DNA of 52,224 nucleotides from NCBI GenBank assembly GCA_905198125.1, contig CAJKBH010000028.1, forward strand, positions 1 to 52,224, in the 5' to 3' direction. The notes under the pieces are model-generated. The model searched no databases, had not been told where the DNA came from, and saw only the letters and a list, made by a program, of their open reading frames with translations. The DNA comes from an uncultured Porphyromonadaceae bacterium (GTDB lineage Bacteria > Bacteroidota > Bacteroidia > Bacteroidales > Muribaculaceae). Position 1 is the stretch's first letter. The number at the start of each line of letters is the position of its first letter. This document shows positions 24,897-32,774 of the stretch, piece after piece. The position numbers and the translations under genes were made by a program.

Positions 24897-26710
24897 GCTT
24901 TTATTGGTTTAGGGAATTCTATTACAACGTTACCATTAAACTCTCTTATTGTACTGTTATATAGAACAGATTTCATGACTTTATCATTAAACTCTTTTAC
25001 ATCAATTCCTCTCTGAAACATCTCATAATCCATCATCGTTTTGACAAAATCTTCCTCAAAAATTTCAAATGGTGCTGTAGGCATCTGGTATGAAAGATGC
25101 TCCAAAGGATTGATTATTTGACGAGTTCCATATAAAATGTCCTCACCGTCTCTAATTGCTGCAATCCAATAATCTTCTTTATCAGGCCAACGATCTTTAA
25201 TATCTTGCCGCCCTTGATTCTTTACAGTCTCTAAACCATCTTCTTCGATATAATAGCCTTTGATATTTCGTCCGTTTTGAGGCTTTCCTGCTTCAAATAC
25301 AAAAATAGAAGTTGTAACACCAACTCCGAAAAACAAATTCTCCGGCAATTTTATTATCGTATTCAAAGTGTTGTTTTTAAGAAGTTTGTTCCCATACTTC
25401 TTATCAGTGTAATCCTTCTCTAATTTCTTATCGGGTAAGATAAAAGCGCATTTAGTTCCAAGAGGCACAGATTTCAAAACGTTTTCTACAATCTTTAAAC
25501 ATCCATATTTGCGCTCATACGGTGGATTCATCAACACCTTGGTTATATTCTTACTTTCAATCCATTTACACGCTTCATCAGTACGTGTATCCAATTGCTC
25601 AAGATTCGTTTTCCCATCTTTATGGATAAGCATGTTCGCACATGCAAGAGCAAATATCTCGCGATCAAATTCAATTCCAAATAATTGGCTTGATGTTATG
25701 ATTGTGGCTTCTTTTGTATTCACACCTCCCGCCTCTTTTATCATATTACACATGGCTTTAACCAAGAACGCACCAGATCCACATGTTGCGTCCAGAACAC
25801 GATCATGTTGGTCAACCTCTATTAGGCGATACATAAAAGATGTGATGTGGTCAGGTGTGAAAACCTGTCCACTTTCAGATTTTTTCTTGTAACGGTTAAA
25901 CTCATTAAAAAATATTCCCATTACATCCTCTCCATTCCAATAATCAGAATTTACGCAATCGGAAATTTCAGAAACCCAAGTAATGAAATTGTCAATAGCC
26001 TCTTGATTGTTAGTCATATTCATCTTAATTTCCGAATAGACTTCTACGAGCAAATCTAATTTTAAGTTTTGCTTTCTGTCTTTTTCGAGAGACTTAGACA
26101 GTGTGTTTAATATGGAAGATGTCATAAGAGAATAATCCATATTCTTTTGTAACATCGCTCCATATCTTTTAGCAACCAACGCACAAGCCGTTATTATCAT
26201 TCGGTGATAGAGATTCTTGATGCCAAATTGAGTATGTAAGCAATCGTTAATTTTCTTCGTCAACGAATAAATTAATTGCTTATTTATTCTATTCTCTTTA
26301 AAAAGAGCTATATAATAACGCTTATTTTGGAGAGTTCTTGCCACGTCTTTTATCTCCTCGTGACCGTCACGTCCTTTAATATATTTGATTACTCGCACAT
26401 CAATACCGTTGTAAAGAATACCTACAATACGTTTGTATTGCTGTGAGGTTATCTCTATGTTTTTTAATAATTCCCTAACGTGTTTCTCCAAATAAATATC
26501 CTCTTTTTCGGATTTAGTTTCGAGAATAATCGCTATGTCTTGTTTGTCATTTGGCAAATACCAGCCATCGGGCTTATCAGATACTCCCTTAAACCCAAGT
26601 TGATTAAAGGTTGTTATTTGCCCCGTTCCTTGTTTTACATTTGGCTCATTCTCATCAAAGCCCAGTATATATTTTGCTGAATCTCTTACCTCATCTTCTG
26701 TCCGAACCAT
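24893..26710 (-). CDS. Fused nuclease-N6-adenine methyltransferase (BcgI-like type IIB/IIG)
   Basis: The 605-residue protein joins an N-terminal PD-(D/E)XK-like nuclease to a gamma-class DNA methylase. The nuclease motif reads KPDGWYLPNDKQDIAIILETK (Asp48, Glu64, Lys66). The methylase shows motif X/helical region, SGQVFTPDHITSFM, motif I DATCGSGAF (about 308) and motif IV NPPY (395-398). No separate restriction subunit is present. This one-chain R-M enzyme with a separate two-TRD specificity protein is the BcgI layout, in which the complex cuts on both sides of its site. It overlaps the specificity gene by 4 bases, and an XRE-like regulator gene precedes it by 8 bases. The AT-rich composition suggests acquisition. 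Confidence 0.88.
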   Translation of the reverse strand: MVRTEDEVRDSAKYILGFDENEPNVKQGTGQITTFNQLGFKGVSDKPDGWYLPNDKQDIAIILETKSEKEDIYLEKHVRELLKNIEITSQQYKRIVGILYNGIDVRVIKYIKGRDGHEEIKDVARTLQNKRYYIALFKENRINKQLIYSLTKKINDCLHTQFGIKNLYHRMIITACALVAKRYGAMLQKNMDYSLMTSSILNTLSKSLEKDRKQNLKLDLLVEVYSEIKMNMTNNQEAIDNFITWVSEISDCVNSDYWNGEDVMGIFFNEFNRYKKKSESGQVFTPDHITSFMYRLIEVDQHDRVLDATCGSGAFLVKAMCNMIKEAGGVNTKEATIITSSQLFGIEFDREIFALACANMLIHKDGKTNLEQLDTRTDEACKWIESKNITKVLMNPPYERKYGCLKIVENVLKSVPLGTKCAFILPDKKLEKDYTDKKYGNKLLKNNTLNTIIKLPENLFFGVGVTTSIFVFEAGKPQNGRNIKGYYIEEDGLETVKNQGRQDIKDRWPDKEDYWIAAIRDGEDILYGTRQIINPLEHLSYQMPTAPFEIFEEDFVKTMMDYEMFQRGIDVKEFNDKVMKSVLYNSTIREFNGNVVIEFPKPIKA

Positions 26711-26718
26711 AGCATTCG

Positions 26719-26926
26719 TTATATTGCGATTTTATTATTAAGTAATAGTAGTCCTCCTACATCTGCTTCTACAATGTTTGTAATATCATATAAAATAGGA
26801 ATCGGAGGTTGGACTCTGTTTGCAGCATAATGATTTACCATATTGAAGCCGCTTTTGCTTAATTCATACGTTAAATCAGTTTGGCAGACACCTCTTGCTT
26901 CCAAAAATTCTTTAATCCTATTTCAT
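26719..26926 (-). pseudogene. XRE-family (control-protein-like) regulator with a frameshift after the start codon
   Basis: From about 26922 the minus strand encodes NRIKEFLEARGVCQTDLTYE, then FNMVNHYAANRVQPPI and LYDITNIVEADVGGLLL, the helix-turn-helix of Cro/C1-type regulators. The only ATG that fits (26924-26926) is followed by AAATAGG, which gives M-K-stop. Removing one A gives MNRIKEFLEARG, a normal beginning for this family. The gene is therefore frameshifted at codon 2, or uses a weak TTG at 26904. Its place just before an R-M operon suggests a controller of enzyme expression. Loss of it could alter restriction levels. Confidence 0.7.
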
Positions 26927-27799
26927 GGTGGTGATTTGATTTGGTGTGCAAAATTACAAAACTTAATTATGTAAACGGTATAGAAATAGCCAATATTACA
27001 TCACGACTGACTGTTTTGCTGAAAATTCGTATACCTATTGCTTCCCTATTGTTTCTCCGAACGTCCAACAACTTTTTATCAGTAAATAACAATTACTTGA
27101 CAAGTATTTTGCGCTTTTGATTTACCATTTAGAGATTTATAATTATCATTTAGAGATTTATAAATAGGATTACAACATTAAATTTGATGAAATTTATAAT
27201 ATAGGAAGGAATGTTAAGGGAATAAGACATTGGGGTCATAGTTTAGTGCGCGATTCGGAGAATCCGCGCCAATCCGCGCCACTACTTAGCGGTGATATCC
27301 GGCGGTGGGGACACTGCAGCCCCAGCAAAGGGTAATTGATCCAAACAACCGGGTCGGGACATGCCTTCGGCATGTATCAACGTCGGTTCAGTCATAAGGC
27401 CAAATTCTTTAATATTTTACAGGATGCAAAATTATCATTAAACCTTTTGAACGATTTTGAAAGAACTCAAAAATGTTTTATTCATAAACTAAACTTTACT
27501 TATATTTGTAAAAAGTTTAGTTTATGGAAGAAACATCAGGCATTTTATAAACTCATATCACGGTATTATCCGGATATATGTTCCTTCGCGAATTCCTGCT
27601 CGGCTGACCGCCATTGCTAATTTCTAATTATTGATTGCTAATTCCTAATTACTATTTACTATTTAGGCATCATCTGTAATGCCTATAACGGCAATCGAAA
27701 AATCCCTTGCTCCCCGCTTTCATATCGGTGATGACGGTTGTTATTTTGCAGTGAATTAAAAAAAGTGTCTGATTTTGACACCCTCTAAAAACAACTGCT
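26927..27799. other. Degenerate AT-rich spacer with orphan regulatory pieces
   Basis: About 870 bases hold no convincing gene. A GC-richer patch (27236-27415) includes the stem ACATGC/GCATGT near 27359. An orphan promoter-operator lies at 27484-27525. Just before the next gene a small hairpin, GTGTC-TGATTTT-GACAC (about 27765-27781), is visible. The region looks like the worn edge of an accessory insertion beside the GC-rich exporter genes. Confidence 0.5.
27484..27525 (+). promoter_or_regulatory. Orphan promoter flanked by a perfect 14-bp inverted repeat
   Basis: Arms ATAAACTAAACTTT (27484-27497) and AAAGTTTAGTTTAT (27512-27525) are exact complements and bracket TATATTTG (27501-27508), a good -7 box. 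An ATG directly follows at 27524, but its frame closes after 8 codons. It looks like the operator-promoter of an autoregulated gene that has been deleted. Confidence 0.6.
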
Positions 27800-28000
27800 A
27801 TGAGTCAACCGATAATCGCCTGGTGCGTGACAGCCGGACTGCTGTTGTGCACGTTTATGATACACGCAATATTGCATTACCGTTCCACTCACCGTAATGC
27901 CACACATGCCCGCAGACATGTCATAGAGATAGGCAGGGAACAGGATATATTCTATATACCGGGGGATACTGACGACAATGATGAATACATCGATCTGTAA
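27800..28000 (+). CDS. Small single-pass membrane protein
   Basis: The 66-residue product has one N-terminal membrane helix (IIAWCVTAGLLLCTFMIHAIL) and a polar, acidic tail ending in GDTDDNDEYIDL. The base composition matches the exporter genes. It overlaps the start of the yjjP-like gene by 23 bases, which points to translational coupling and perhaps an accessory role for the transporter. No family was recognised. Confidence 0.55.
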   Translation: MSQPIIAWCVTAGLLLCTFMIHAILHYRSTHRNATHARRHVIEIGREQDIFYIPGDTDDNDEYIDL

Positions 28001-28793
28001 CAGTCCCGACACCGGGACAGACACCGTCACATCTGCCGGGCTGTGCGACATCGCCTCGTTTCTGGCGGATTATGCCGCGTTGCTGTCGGGATGCGGGGCC
28101 ACCTGCATCCGTATCGAGAAAAACACGCGCCGGATGGCACGGGCTTTCGACGTCCAATTCGACATCTTCATTCTGCCGGCGCATCTGACGGTCTCGGTAT
28201 GGCGCGGCGATTCCTGCAATGCCGTGACGGCCATGCGCAAGACTGCCCCCTGCGGCATCAGCTTCAATATTAACGCCCGCCTCAGCCGCCTCAGCTGGGA
28301 AGTGGCCGACAATCATCTTGACCTTGACACCGCCATCCGACGTTTCGACAAAATCCGTGAAACCGAACCCACCGGATGGAAGGAAGTGCTGATACTCACC
28401 AGCCTCGCCAATGCCTCGTTCTGCCGGCTGTTCGGCGGCGACTTCGTGGCGATGCTTATCGTGTTCGTCTCCACCATGGCGGGATTCAGGCTCAAACAGA
28501 TCATGCTGGAGCATAAGCACGACGTACGGCTTACGTTCCTGTGCTGTTCGTTTGTGTCTGCCGTGCTGAGCGCCGGCGGTCACATATTCAACATAGGCGC
28601 AACGCCCGAAATCGCCCTCGGCACAAGCGTGCTGTATCTGATTCCCGGAGTGCCTTACATCAACTCGGTCAGCGACCTGCTGTACAAGCATTACTTATGC
28701 TCGTTCGGACGCTTCATGGATGCCGTCATACTTACAGCCTGCCTCTCGCTCGGACTTTGCGCCGGCATGCTGATTATGGGACTCTACTGGTAA
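27978..28793 (+). CDS. yjjP: Threonine/serine exporter-type protein, YjjP-like subunit
   Basis: The 271-residue product matches the ThrE/YjjP (DUF1212) part of bipartite exporters: an N-terminal cytoplasmic domain (ADYAALLSGCGATCIRIEKN, VSVWRGDSCNAVTAMR), then about five membrane segments, including FVAMLIVFVSTMAGFRLKQI and LGTSVLYLIPGVPYINSVSD. In E. coli, YjjP and YjjB together export succinate; related ThrE exports threonine and serine. The partner subunit follows 31 bases downstream and a LysR regulator comes next, so this is a regulated exporter operon. Confidence 0.88.
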   Translation: MMNTSICNSPDTGTDTVTSAGLCDIASFLADYAALLSGCGATCIRIEKNTRRMARAFDVQFDIFILPAHLTVSVWRGDSCNAVTAMRKTAPCGISFNINARLSRLSWEVADNHLDLDTAIRRFDKIRETEPTGWKEVLILTSLANASFCRLFGGDFVAMLIVFVSTMAGFRLKQIMLEHKHDVRLTFLCCSFVSAVLSAGGHIFNIGATPEIALGTSVLYLIPGVPYINSVSDLLYKHYLCSFGRFMDAVILTACLSLGLCAGMLIMGLYW

Positions 28794-28824
28794 GTGAGGA
28801 GATAATAGTTAGGATAAAGGATTT

Positions 28825-29316
28825 ATGGACAGTGTTTTTATAAATATAATTGAAGACGGAGTGTTCGCGGCCATAGCGGCCATCGGATTCAGCAGCATCA
28901 GCAACACACCGCGTCGCGCATATCTGATGTGCGGCCTTATCGCCGCAATCGGTCATTCCATCCGTTATGTGCTCATGTTGCCCGCTCTGGGAGGGATGCA
29001 CATAATCGCGGCCAGCACAATAGCGTCGTTTGTAATCGGCATCCTTGCCGTGCTGTTCGCAGGCAGGATAAAATGTCCGGCCGAGGTATGCTTCTTCCCG
29101 GCCCTGCTCCCCATGATTCCGGGCATGTATGCCTACCGCACCGTCGAGGCTTTGATCTCATGTCTCGGGCACATGCAGGAACAGGCGTTCAGCCATTATT
29201 TGTACCTGCTGGCATACAATGGCCTCACTTGCGCGTTTATTATATTGGGAATGGTAATCGGGGCCACGGTTCCGGTATTCCTGCTTAAGAAACTTTCATT
29301 CACAGCCACGAGATAA
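28825..29316 (+). CDS. yjjB: YjjB-like exporter subunit
   Basis: The 163-residue protein is nearly all membrane: DGVFAAIAAIGFSSISNT, IAASTIASFVIGILAVLFAG, and a conserved CFFPALLPMIPGMYAYRTVE core typical of YjjB (DUF3815/ThrE_2). It completes the transporter encoded by the preceding gene. The stop is 16 bases before the LysR gene start. Confidence 0.88.
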   Translation: MDSVFINIIEDGVFAAIAAIGFSSISNTPRRAYLMCGLIAAIGHSIRYVLMLPALGGMHIIAASTIASFVIGILAVLFAGRIKCPAEVCFFPALLPMIPGMYAYRTVEALISCLGHMQEQAFSHYLYLLAYNGLTCAFIILGMVIGATVPVFLLKKLSFTATR

Positions 29317-29332
29317 CCATATTGCCCCCACT

Positions 29333-30232
29333 ATGGAACTGAGACAACTACGATATTTCGCCAAAGCCGCCGAGACCCTGAATTTCTCGGACGCAGCCAA
29401 GGCACTTAATATTGCCCAAAGCTCGCTTTCGCAACAGATCCGGCAGCTGGAGGACGAACTGGGCATACAGCTGTTCATACGCAACAGCCATTCCATCCGG
29501 CTCACGGAGGCGGGACAGGTGATGCTCCCCTTCGCGTTGCGGACCATACACGAGGCTCAGACCTGCGCCGACCGGATTCACGACCTGCAGAAGCTGCTCA
29601 CAGGCACGCTGGATATCGGCGTGACGCATTCGTTCAGCCCGATTCTGACCGAATCCGTAATCTCGTTCATGAAGATGTATCCCGGCATCAAGCTCAACAT
29701 CGTCTATAAACAGATGAACGAACTGATGGAACTGCTCGTGAAGCGTGACATCGACTTCGTGCTTGCTTTCAAGCCGATAGACCCGATTCCGGAAATTGAA
29801 TCCCACATCCTGTTCCAGAACACGCTGTCGGCTGTCGTGGCCCGGGACCATCCTCTGGCCACGCTGCCCAAGGTCACTGTCCCGGAACTGCAGAGATACG
29901 ACCTGGCCCTGCCGGCCAGGGGATTGCAGGCGCGCAACGCATTCGACAGCATCGCGTCCGACGCCGACAATTTCAGGATCCGGATAGAGCTGAACGATGT
30001 CAACACATTGCTGAAACTGGTGCGGCAGACATGTCTTGTGACCGTCCTGGCCGAAGATTCCATATATGATGTCAGCGACGTCCGCGCCATACCCATAGAC
30101 GACCCGGGCAGCCAGATGACCGGCTGCGTCCACGTGCTCCGCGACTCTTACCGCAAGCACTCCATGCAGGAATTCGTGCGCATCCTCACCGAATCCCTCG
30201 CCGTCAAACGCCTGCAAAGCAACTGGATATAA
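29333..30232 (+). CDS. LysR-family transcriptional regulator
   Basis: The 299-residue protein has the LysR winged helix at the N-terminus: MELRQLRYFAKAAETLNFSD, then AKALNIAQSSLSQQIRQLED and RLTEAGQVML. A periplasmic-binding-like effector domain follows, with DIGVTHSFSPILTESVISFM and DFVLAFKPID. It most likely senses a small molecule and controls the exporter genes directly upstream, with which it seems to be co-transcribed. LysR regulators usually lie divergent to their target, so this co-directional order is slightly unusual. The 40-bp palindrome after the stop probably ends the transcript. Confidence 0.93.
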   Translation: MELRQLRYFAKAAETLNFSDAAKALNIAQSSLSQQIRQLEDELGIQLFIRNSHSIRLTEAGQVMLPFALRTIHEAQTCADRIHDLQKLLTGTLDIGVTHSFSPILTESVISFMKMYPGIKLNIVYKQMNELMELLVKRDIDFVLAFKPIDPIPEIESHILFQNTLSAVVARDHPLATLPKVTVPELQRYDLALPARGLQARNAFDSIASDADNFRIRIELNDVNTLLKLVRQTCLVTVLAEDSIYDVSDVRAIPIDDPGSQMTGCVHVLRDSYRKHSMQEFVRILTESLAVKRLQSNWI

Positions 30233-30241
30233 CCACAAAAA

Positions 30242-30281
30242 CTTGAGGCATTTGCAATTCGCGAATTGCAAATGCCTCAAG
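30242..30281. terminator. Perfect 40-bp palindrome between convergent genes
   Basis: The left half (CTTGAGGCATTTGCAATTCG) and the right half are exact reverse complements with no spacer, 20 bp per arm. It sits 9 bases after the LysR stop and about 40 bases before the end of the convergent PepSY-like gene. It is best read as a bidirectional terminator, though the flanking T/A runs are short. Confidence 0.8.
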
Positions 30282-30319
30282 ACTTATATTCTGTCTGACG
30301 GTTTATCAGGCATCGTTTC

Positions 30320-30772
30320 TTAATCGTCGTATCGGATAAACTTGCCTTCGGAGTCGAACCTGAGGTCCGTACCCGTCACCAGCTCCACATCGTAGCCGTA
30401 ACGCTCTTTAGAGATCTCGTTGATGCCGGCGCCGTCCATATTCGCCAACAGATACGTGTCGATTGCCTCGGGATAGAAACCGGTAGGCAGTTCCTCGTTT
30501 AGCGGAGCGTCCACATCAGTCCATTCTCCCGATTTATTGAAATCTATGCGCACCCCGTCCGACAGCATGACCTCATATTCATTTCCGTCCTTATAGACGG
30601 TCGCCACTTTTGCCGGCGCGAAATATGTGCTGACAAATGTCTTTGCCGATTCCGGCAATTCGTTTTCACCGATCACCTTGTCGTCGTCATCACATGCGGC
30701 TGCCACAGCCCCGAACACCACCGTCACCAACAGCAACGGCAACCATTTCAATATCTTTTTCATTTTCATCAT
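30320..30772 (-). CDS. PepSY-like (DUF2874) lipoprotein
   Basis: The 150-residue protein has a lipoprotein signal (WLPLLLVTVVFGAVAAACDD). Two PepSY-like repeats follow: LPESAKTFVSTYFAPAKVAT with YKDGNEYEVMLSDGVRIDFN, and LPTGFYPEAIDTYLLAN with YGYDVELVTGTDLRFDSEGK. Both carry the DG/F..G.W style turns of the BLIP-like PepSY family common in Bacteroidales. These are secreted or lipid-anchored with no settled function. It is a single gene ending at the palindromic terminator. Confidence 0.85.
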   Translation of the reverse strand: MMKMKKILKWLPLLLVTVVFGAVAAACDDDDKVIGENELPESAKTFVSTYFAPAKVATVYKDGNEYEVMLSDGVRIDFNKSGEWTDVDAPLNEELPTGFYPEAIDTYLLANMDGAGINEISKERYGYDVELVTGTDLRFDSEGKFIRYDD

Positions 30773-30922
30773 TTTAATTCATTACCATTAATACTGGTAA
30801 GGCTGCCATCCAATCGGCCACAACCTTTCCCTACATATCCAACAACCGCCCCTATCGTTTGGTTTTTATCGACATCTCATCAGAAATATAACATTATGTG
30901 TTTACATATCAGAAATTATCAT

Positions 30923-30930
30923 TAAATTTG
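30923..30930 (+). promoter_or_regulatory. TAAATTTG -7 box directly before the MNT gene
   Basis: TAAATTTG matches TAnnTTTG and ends only 4 bases before the ATG at 30935, so the transcript may begin at the start codon. Confidence 0.55.
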
Positions 30931-30934
30931 CCTT

Positions 30935-31240
30935 ATGAAACTGATTGAACTGAATTTACAACGAATCATTGAACTGTGTCGCAAACACAGGGTCAAGACT
31001 CTGGCCGTGTTCGGATCCATCCTGACCGACAGGTTCAATGATCAAAGCGATGTGGACCTGCTCGTCAATTTCGATACCACCGACCACGAAAAGTGGGATT
31101 ATGTCACCAACTATTTCGATTTCAGAGAAGCACTTGAACAGCTTTTCAGCAGAAAAGTGGATCTAATAGAGGACGGTAATAACCTCAATCCGATTTTTAA
31201 GGCATTGGTTGACAAACGCAAGCAAGTAATATATGGATGA
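30935..31240 (+). CDS. mntA: MntA-like minimal nucleotidyltransferase (antitoxin)
   Basis: The 101-residue protein has the minimal nucleotidyltransferase signature GSILTDRFNDQSDVDLLVNF, with the catalytic Asp-x-Asp pair in SDVDLL preceded by the GS of the Pol-beta fold. In characterised HEPN/MNT pairs the MNT protein AMPylates the HEPN toxin and neutralises it. It overlaps the HEPN gene by 8 bases. A promoter box sits 4 bases before the start. Confidence 0.9.
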   Translation: MKLIELNLQRIIELCRKHRVKTLAVFGSILTDRFNDQSDVDLLVNFDTTDHEKWDYVTNYFDFREALEQLFSRKVDLIEDGNNLNPIFKALVDKRKQVIYG

Positions 31241-31598
31241 TTATATCGCAGTATACCTATATGATATAAAGCGCGCAATCGAGGATGTTGAGAGTTTCTT
31301 CGTTGACTATCCTATGCGCTATGACGTTTTTGAAAAGGATTATCTTCGCCGAAGTGCAGTCGAACGGAAAGCCGAAATTATGGGTGAAGCTATAAACCGA
31401 ATCCTTAAGATACAACGGGATTTCCCTTTGCCTAATGCCAAGGCTATAATTGACACTCGCAATCGCATCATCCATGGCTACGATTCTGTCAAACCGGATT
31501 TTCTTTGGAGTCTTGTTTTACGCCATATTCCCGAACTGAAAAAAGACGTAGAACGCATTATTGCCCAGTACAATATCACCCCGGAAAATTTCAAATAA
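31233..31598 (+). CDS. hepT: HepT-like HEPN toxin (DUF86)
   Basis: The 121-residue all-helical protein carries the HEPN catalytic motif R-x4-H in IDTRNRIIHGYDS, followed by the Tyr that MNT partners usually AMPylate. The N-terminal YLYDIKRAIEDVESF and AEIMGEAINRILKIQRDFP are typical DUF86 helices. HEPN toxins of this type are RNases held inactive by the MNT partner. The gene overlaps mntA by 8 bases. Confidence 0.9.
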   Translation: MDDYIAVYLYDIKRAIEDVESFFVDYPMRYDVFEKDYLRRSAVERKAEIMGEAINRILKIQRDFPLPNAKAIIDTRNRIIHGYDSVKPDFLWSLVLRHIPELKKDVERIIAQYNITPENFK

Positions 31599-31655
31599 TC
31601 CTCTGATGAGCCCATCTTTTAATGTTAATCAATGTTAAATTTTATGTTGTAATTT

Positions 31656-31753
31656 GGTTTATATTATAAACCGATTTATATTTGCAGTCGATTTAGGGCG
31701 GTAATCGCGAGTATCGCTCTTTTTTCAAACAATTTTGGTTTATATCATAAACC
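31656..31753 (+). promoter_or_regulatory. Twin palindromic operators around a promoter
   Basis: GGTTTATATTATAAACC (31656-31672) and GGTTTATATCATAAACC (31737-31753) are both 17-bp palindromes differing at one base, with starts 81 bases apart. The first lies just upstream of TATATTTG (31677-31684), a -7 box. They precede the membrane protein/winged-helix gene pair, so the winged-helix protein at 32473 is the natural candidate repressor. Confidence 0.75.
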
Positions 31754-31826
31754 TGTTTACAAACATCTTCTAAACTTGATTGAATTCAAGGCGGAAGAAT
31801 TTAGAAACCATTAAACACACTCGAAA

Positions 31827-32457
31827 ATGGAAGACAAGAAATTAACCGAGCAGGAAAGCCTTGAGCTCATCACCACTATGATACGCCGCACACGTGAACG
31901 TTACATCGGCGACGGCAACATCATGCTGATGTGGGGCTATCTCTCTGCGGCAGTCGCCGCCCTGGTATGGATAATGCTGGCCGTCACCGGACATCCGGCA
32001 TGGAACTACCTCTGGTTCCTGATAATGATTGTCGGCGGGACGCTAACCCCCAATCATGGCCCGTAAGGAACAGTCGGAACGCGGGATGAAAAGCTACTCC
32101 GACCGCCTCACTTCCCAGATCTGGACCGTTATCGGATACACATCCATAGCCGCGGCGCTGATGTGCGTGGCATTTCTTCTGGTCGGCGGCGTCGACAGCT
32201 GGATGATGATGTTAGGCTTCGCATTGACACTGGTACCCTTCGCCGAGATAATCCAGGGCATCGTCGTCAATGAAATTTCCATGATAATCGGAGGCTCCAT
32301 AGGCCTGCTGATCGGCATCTTCACCGAATGCTGCATTGCCGGGCATGTCACGCTATATGCCGTCTGGTTCATGCCGCTGTTTATTTTGGCGTTCGCCGCA
32401 ATGTTTATCGTGCCCGGACACGTTATTAACTATAAAGCGAAGCATCAAAGACTCTAA
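31827..32457 (+). pseudogene. Membrane protein gene interrupted by a frameshift at a C5 run
   Basis: The first frame encodes MEDKKLTEQESLELITTMIR followed by two membrane helices and stops at 32066. A second frame beginning around 32056 continues with ERGMKSYSDRL and four more helices to 32457. Relatives in Bacteroidetes, as I recall them, are single proteins of about 200 residues spanning both parts. Dropping one C from 32047-32051 joins them as GTLTPIMARKEQSERGMKSY, 209 residues. Either the gene is broken, the run is a switch, or a base is miscalled. It is followed by a winged-helix regulator gene. Confidence 0.8.
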
Positions 32458-32472
32458 AGCAAAGCATCGAAG

Positions 32473-32757
32473 ATGAAAGAACTTGATCCGTTACTGCATT
32501 CGCAGCTCAGGCTGGCGGTAATGTCGATACTGATGAACATCGAGGAGGCCGACTTCGTCTATCTACGCACCAAGACGGAGTCGACCGCCGGCAACCTCAG
32601 CATCCAGCTCGACAAGCTGAGCAACGCCGGCTACATCACCGTCACCAAAGGCTACGAGGGCAAACGCCCCCGTACCACCTGCCGCGTCACCCCCGCCGGC
32701 CGCCACGCCTTCGAATCCTACGTCGACGCCCTGAAGCAGTACCTCAACCTGAAGTAA
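32473..32757 (+). CDS. Winged-helix transcriptional regulator
   Basis: The 94-residue protein is a compact MarR/PadR-like winged helix: LLHSQLRLAVMSILMNIEEA, FVYLRTKTESTAGNLSIQLD (recognition helix), LSNAGYITVTKGYEGKRP, RTTCRVTPAGRHAFESYVDA. Such proteins are commonly encoded beside the multi-pass membrane protein found here and are likely autoregulatory. It starts 15 bases after the membrane protein gene. The twin palindromes at 31656-31753 are its probable binding sites. Confidence 0.88.
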   Translation: MKELDPLLHSQLRLAVMSILMNIEEADFVYLRTKTESTAGNLSIQLDKLSNAGYITVTKGYEGKRPRTTCRVTPAGRHAFESYVDALKQYLNLK

Positions 32758-32774
32758 AAGTTTAGAGTTTATGT

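Noticed and set aside
27336..27620. 94-residue plus-strand frame in the AT-rich spacer
   Set aside because: It spans the orphan promoter-operator and has low-complexity Lys/Phe/Tyr content; no family resemblance.
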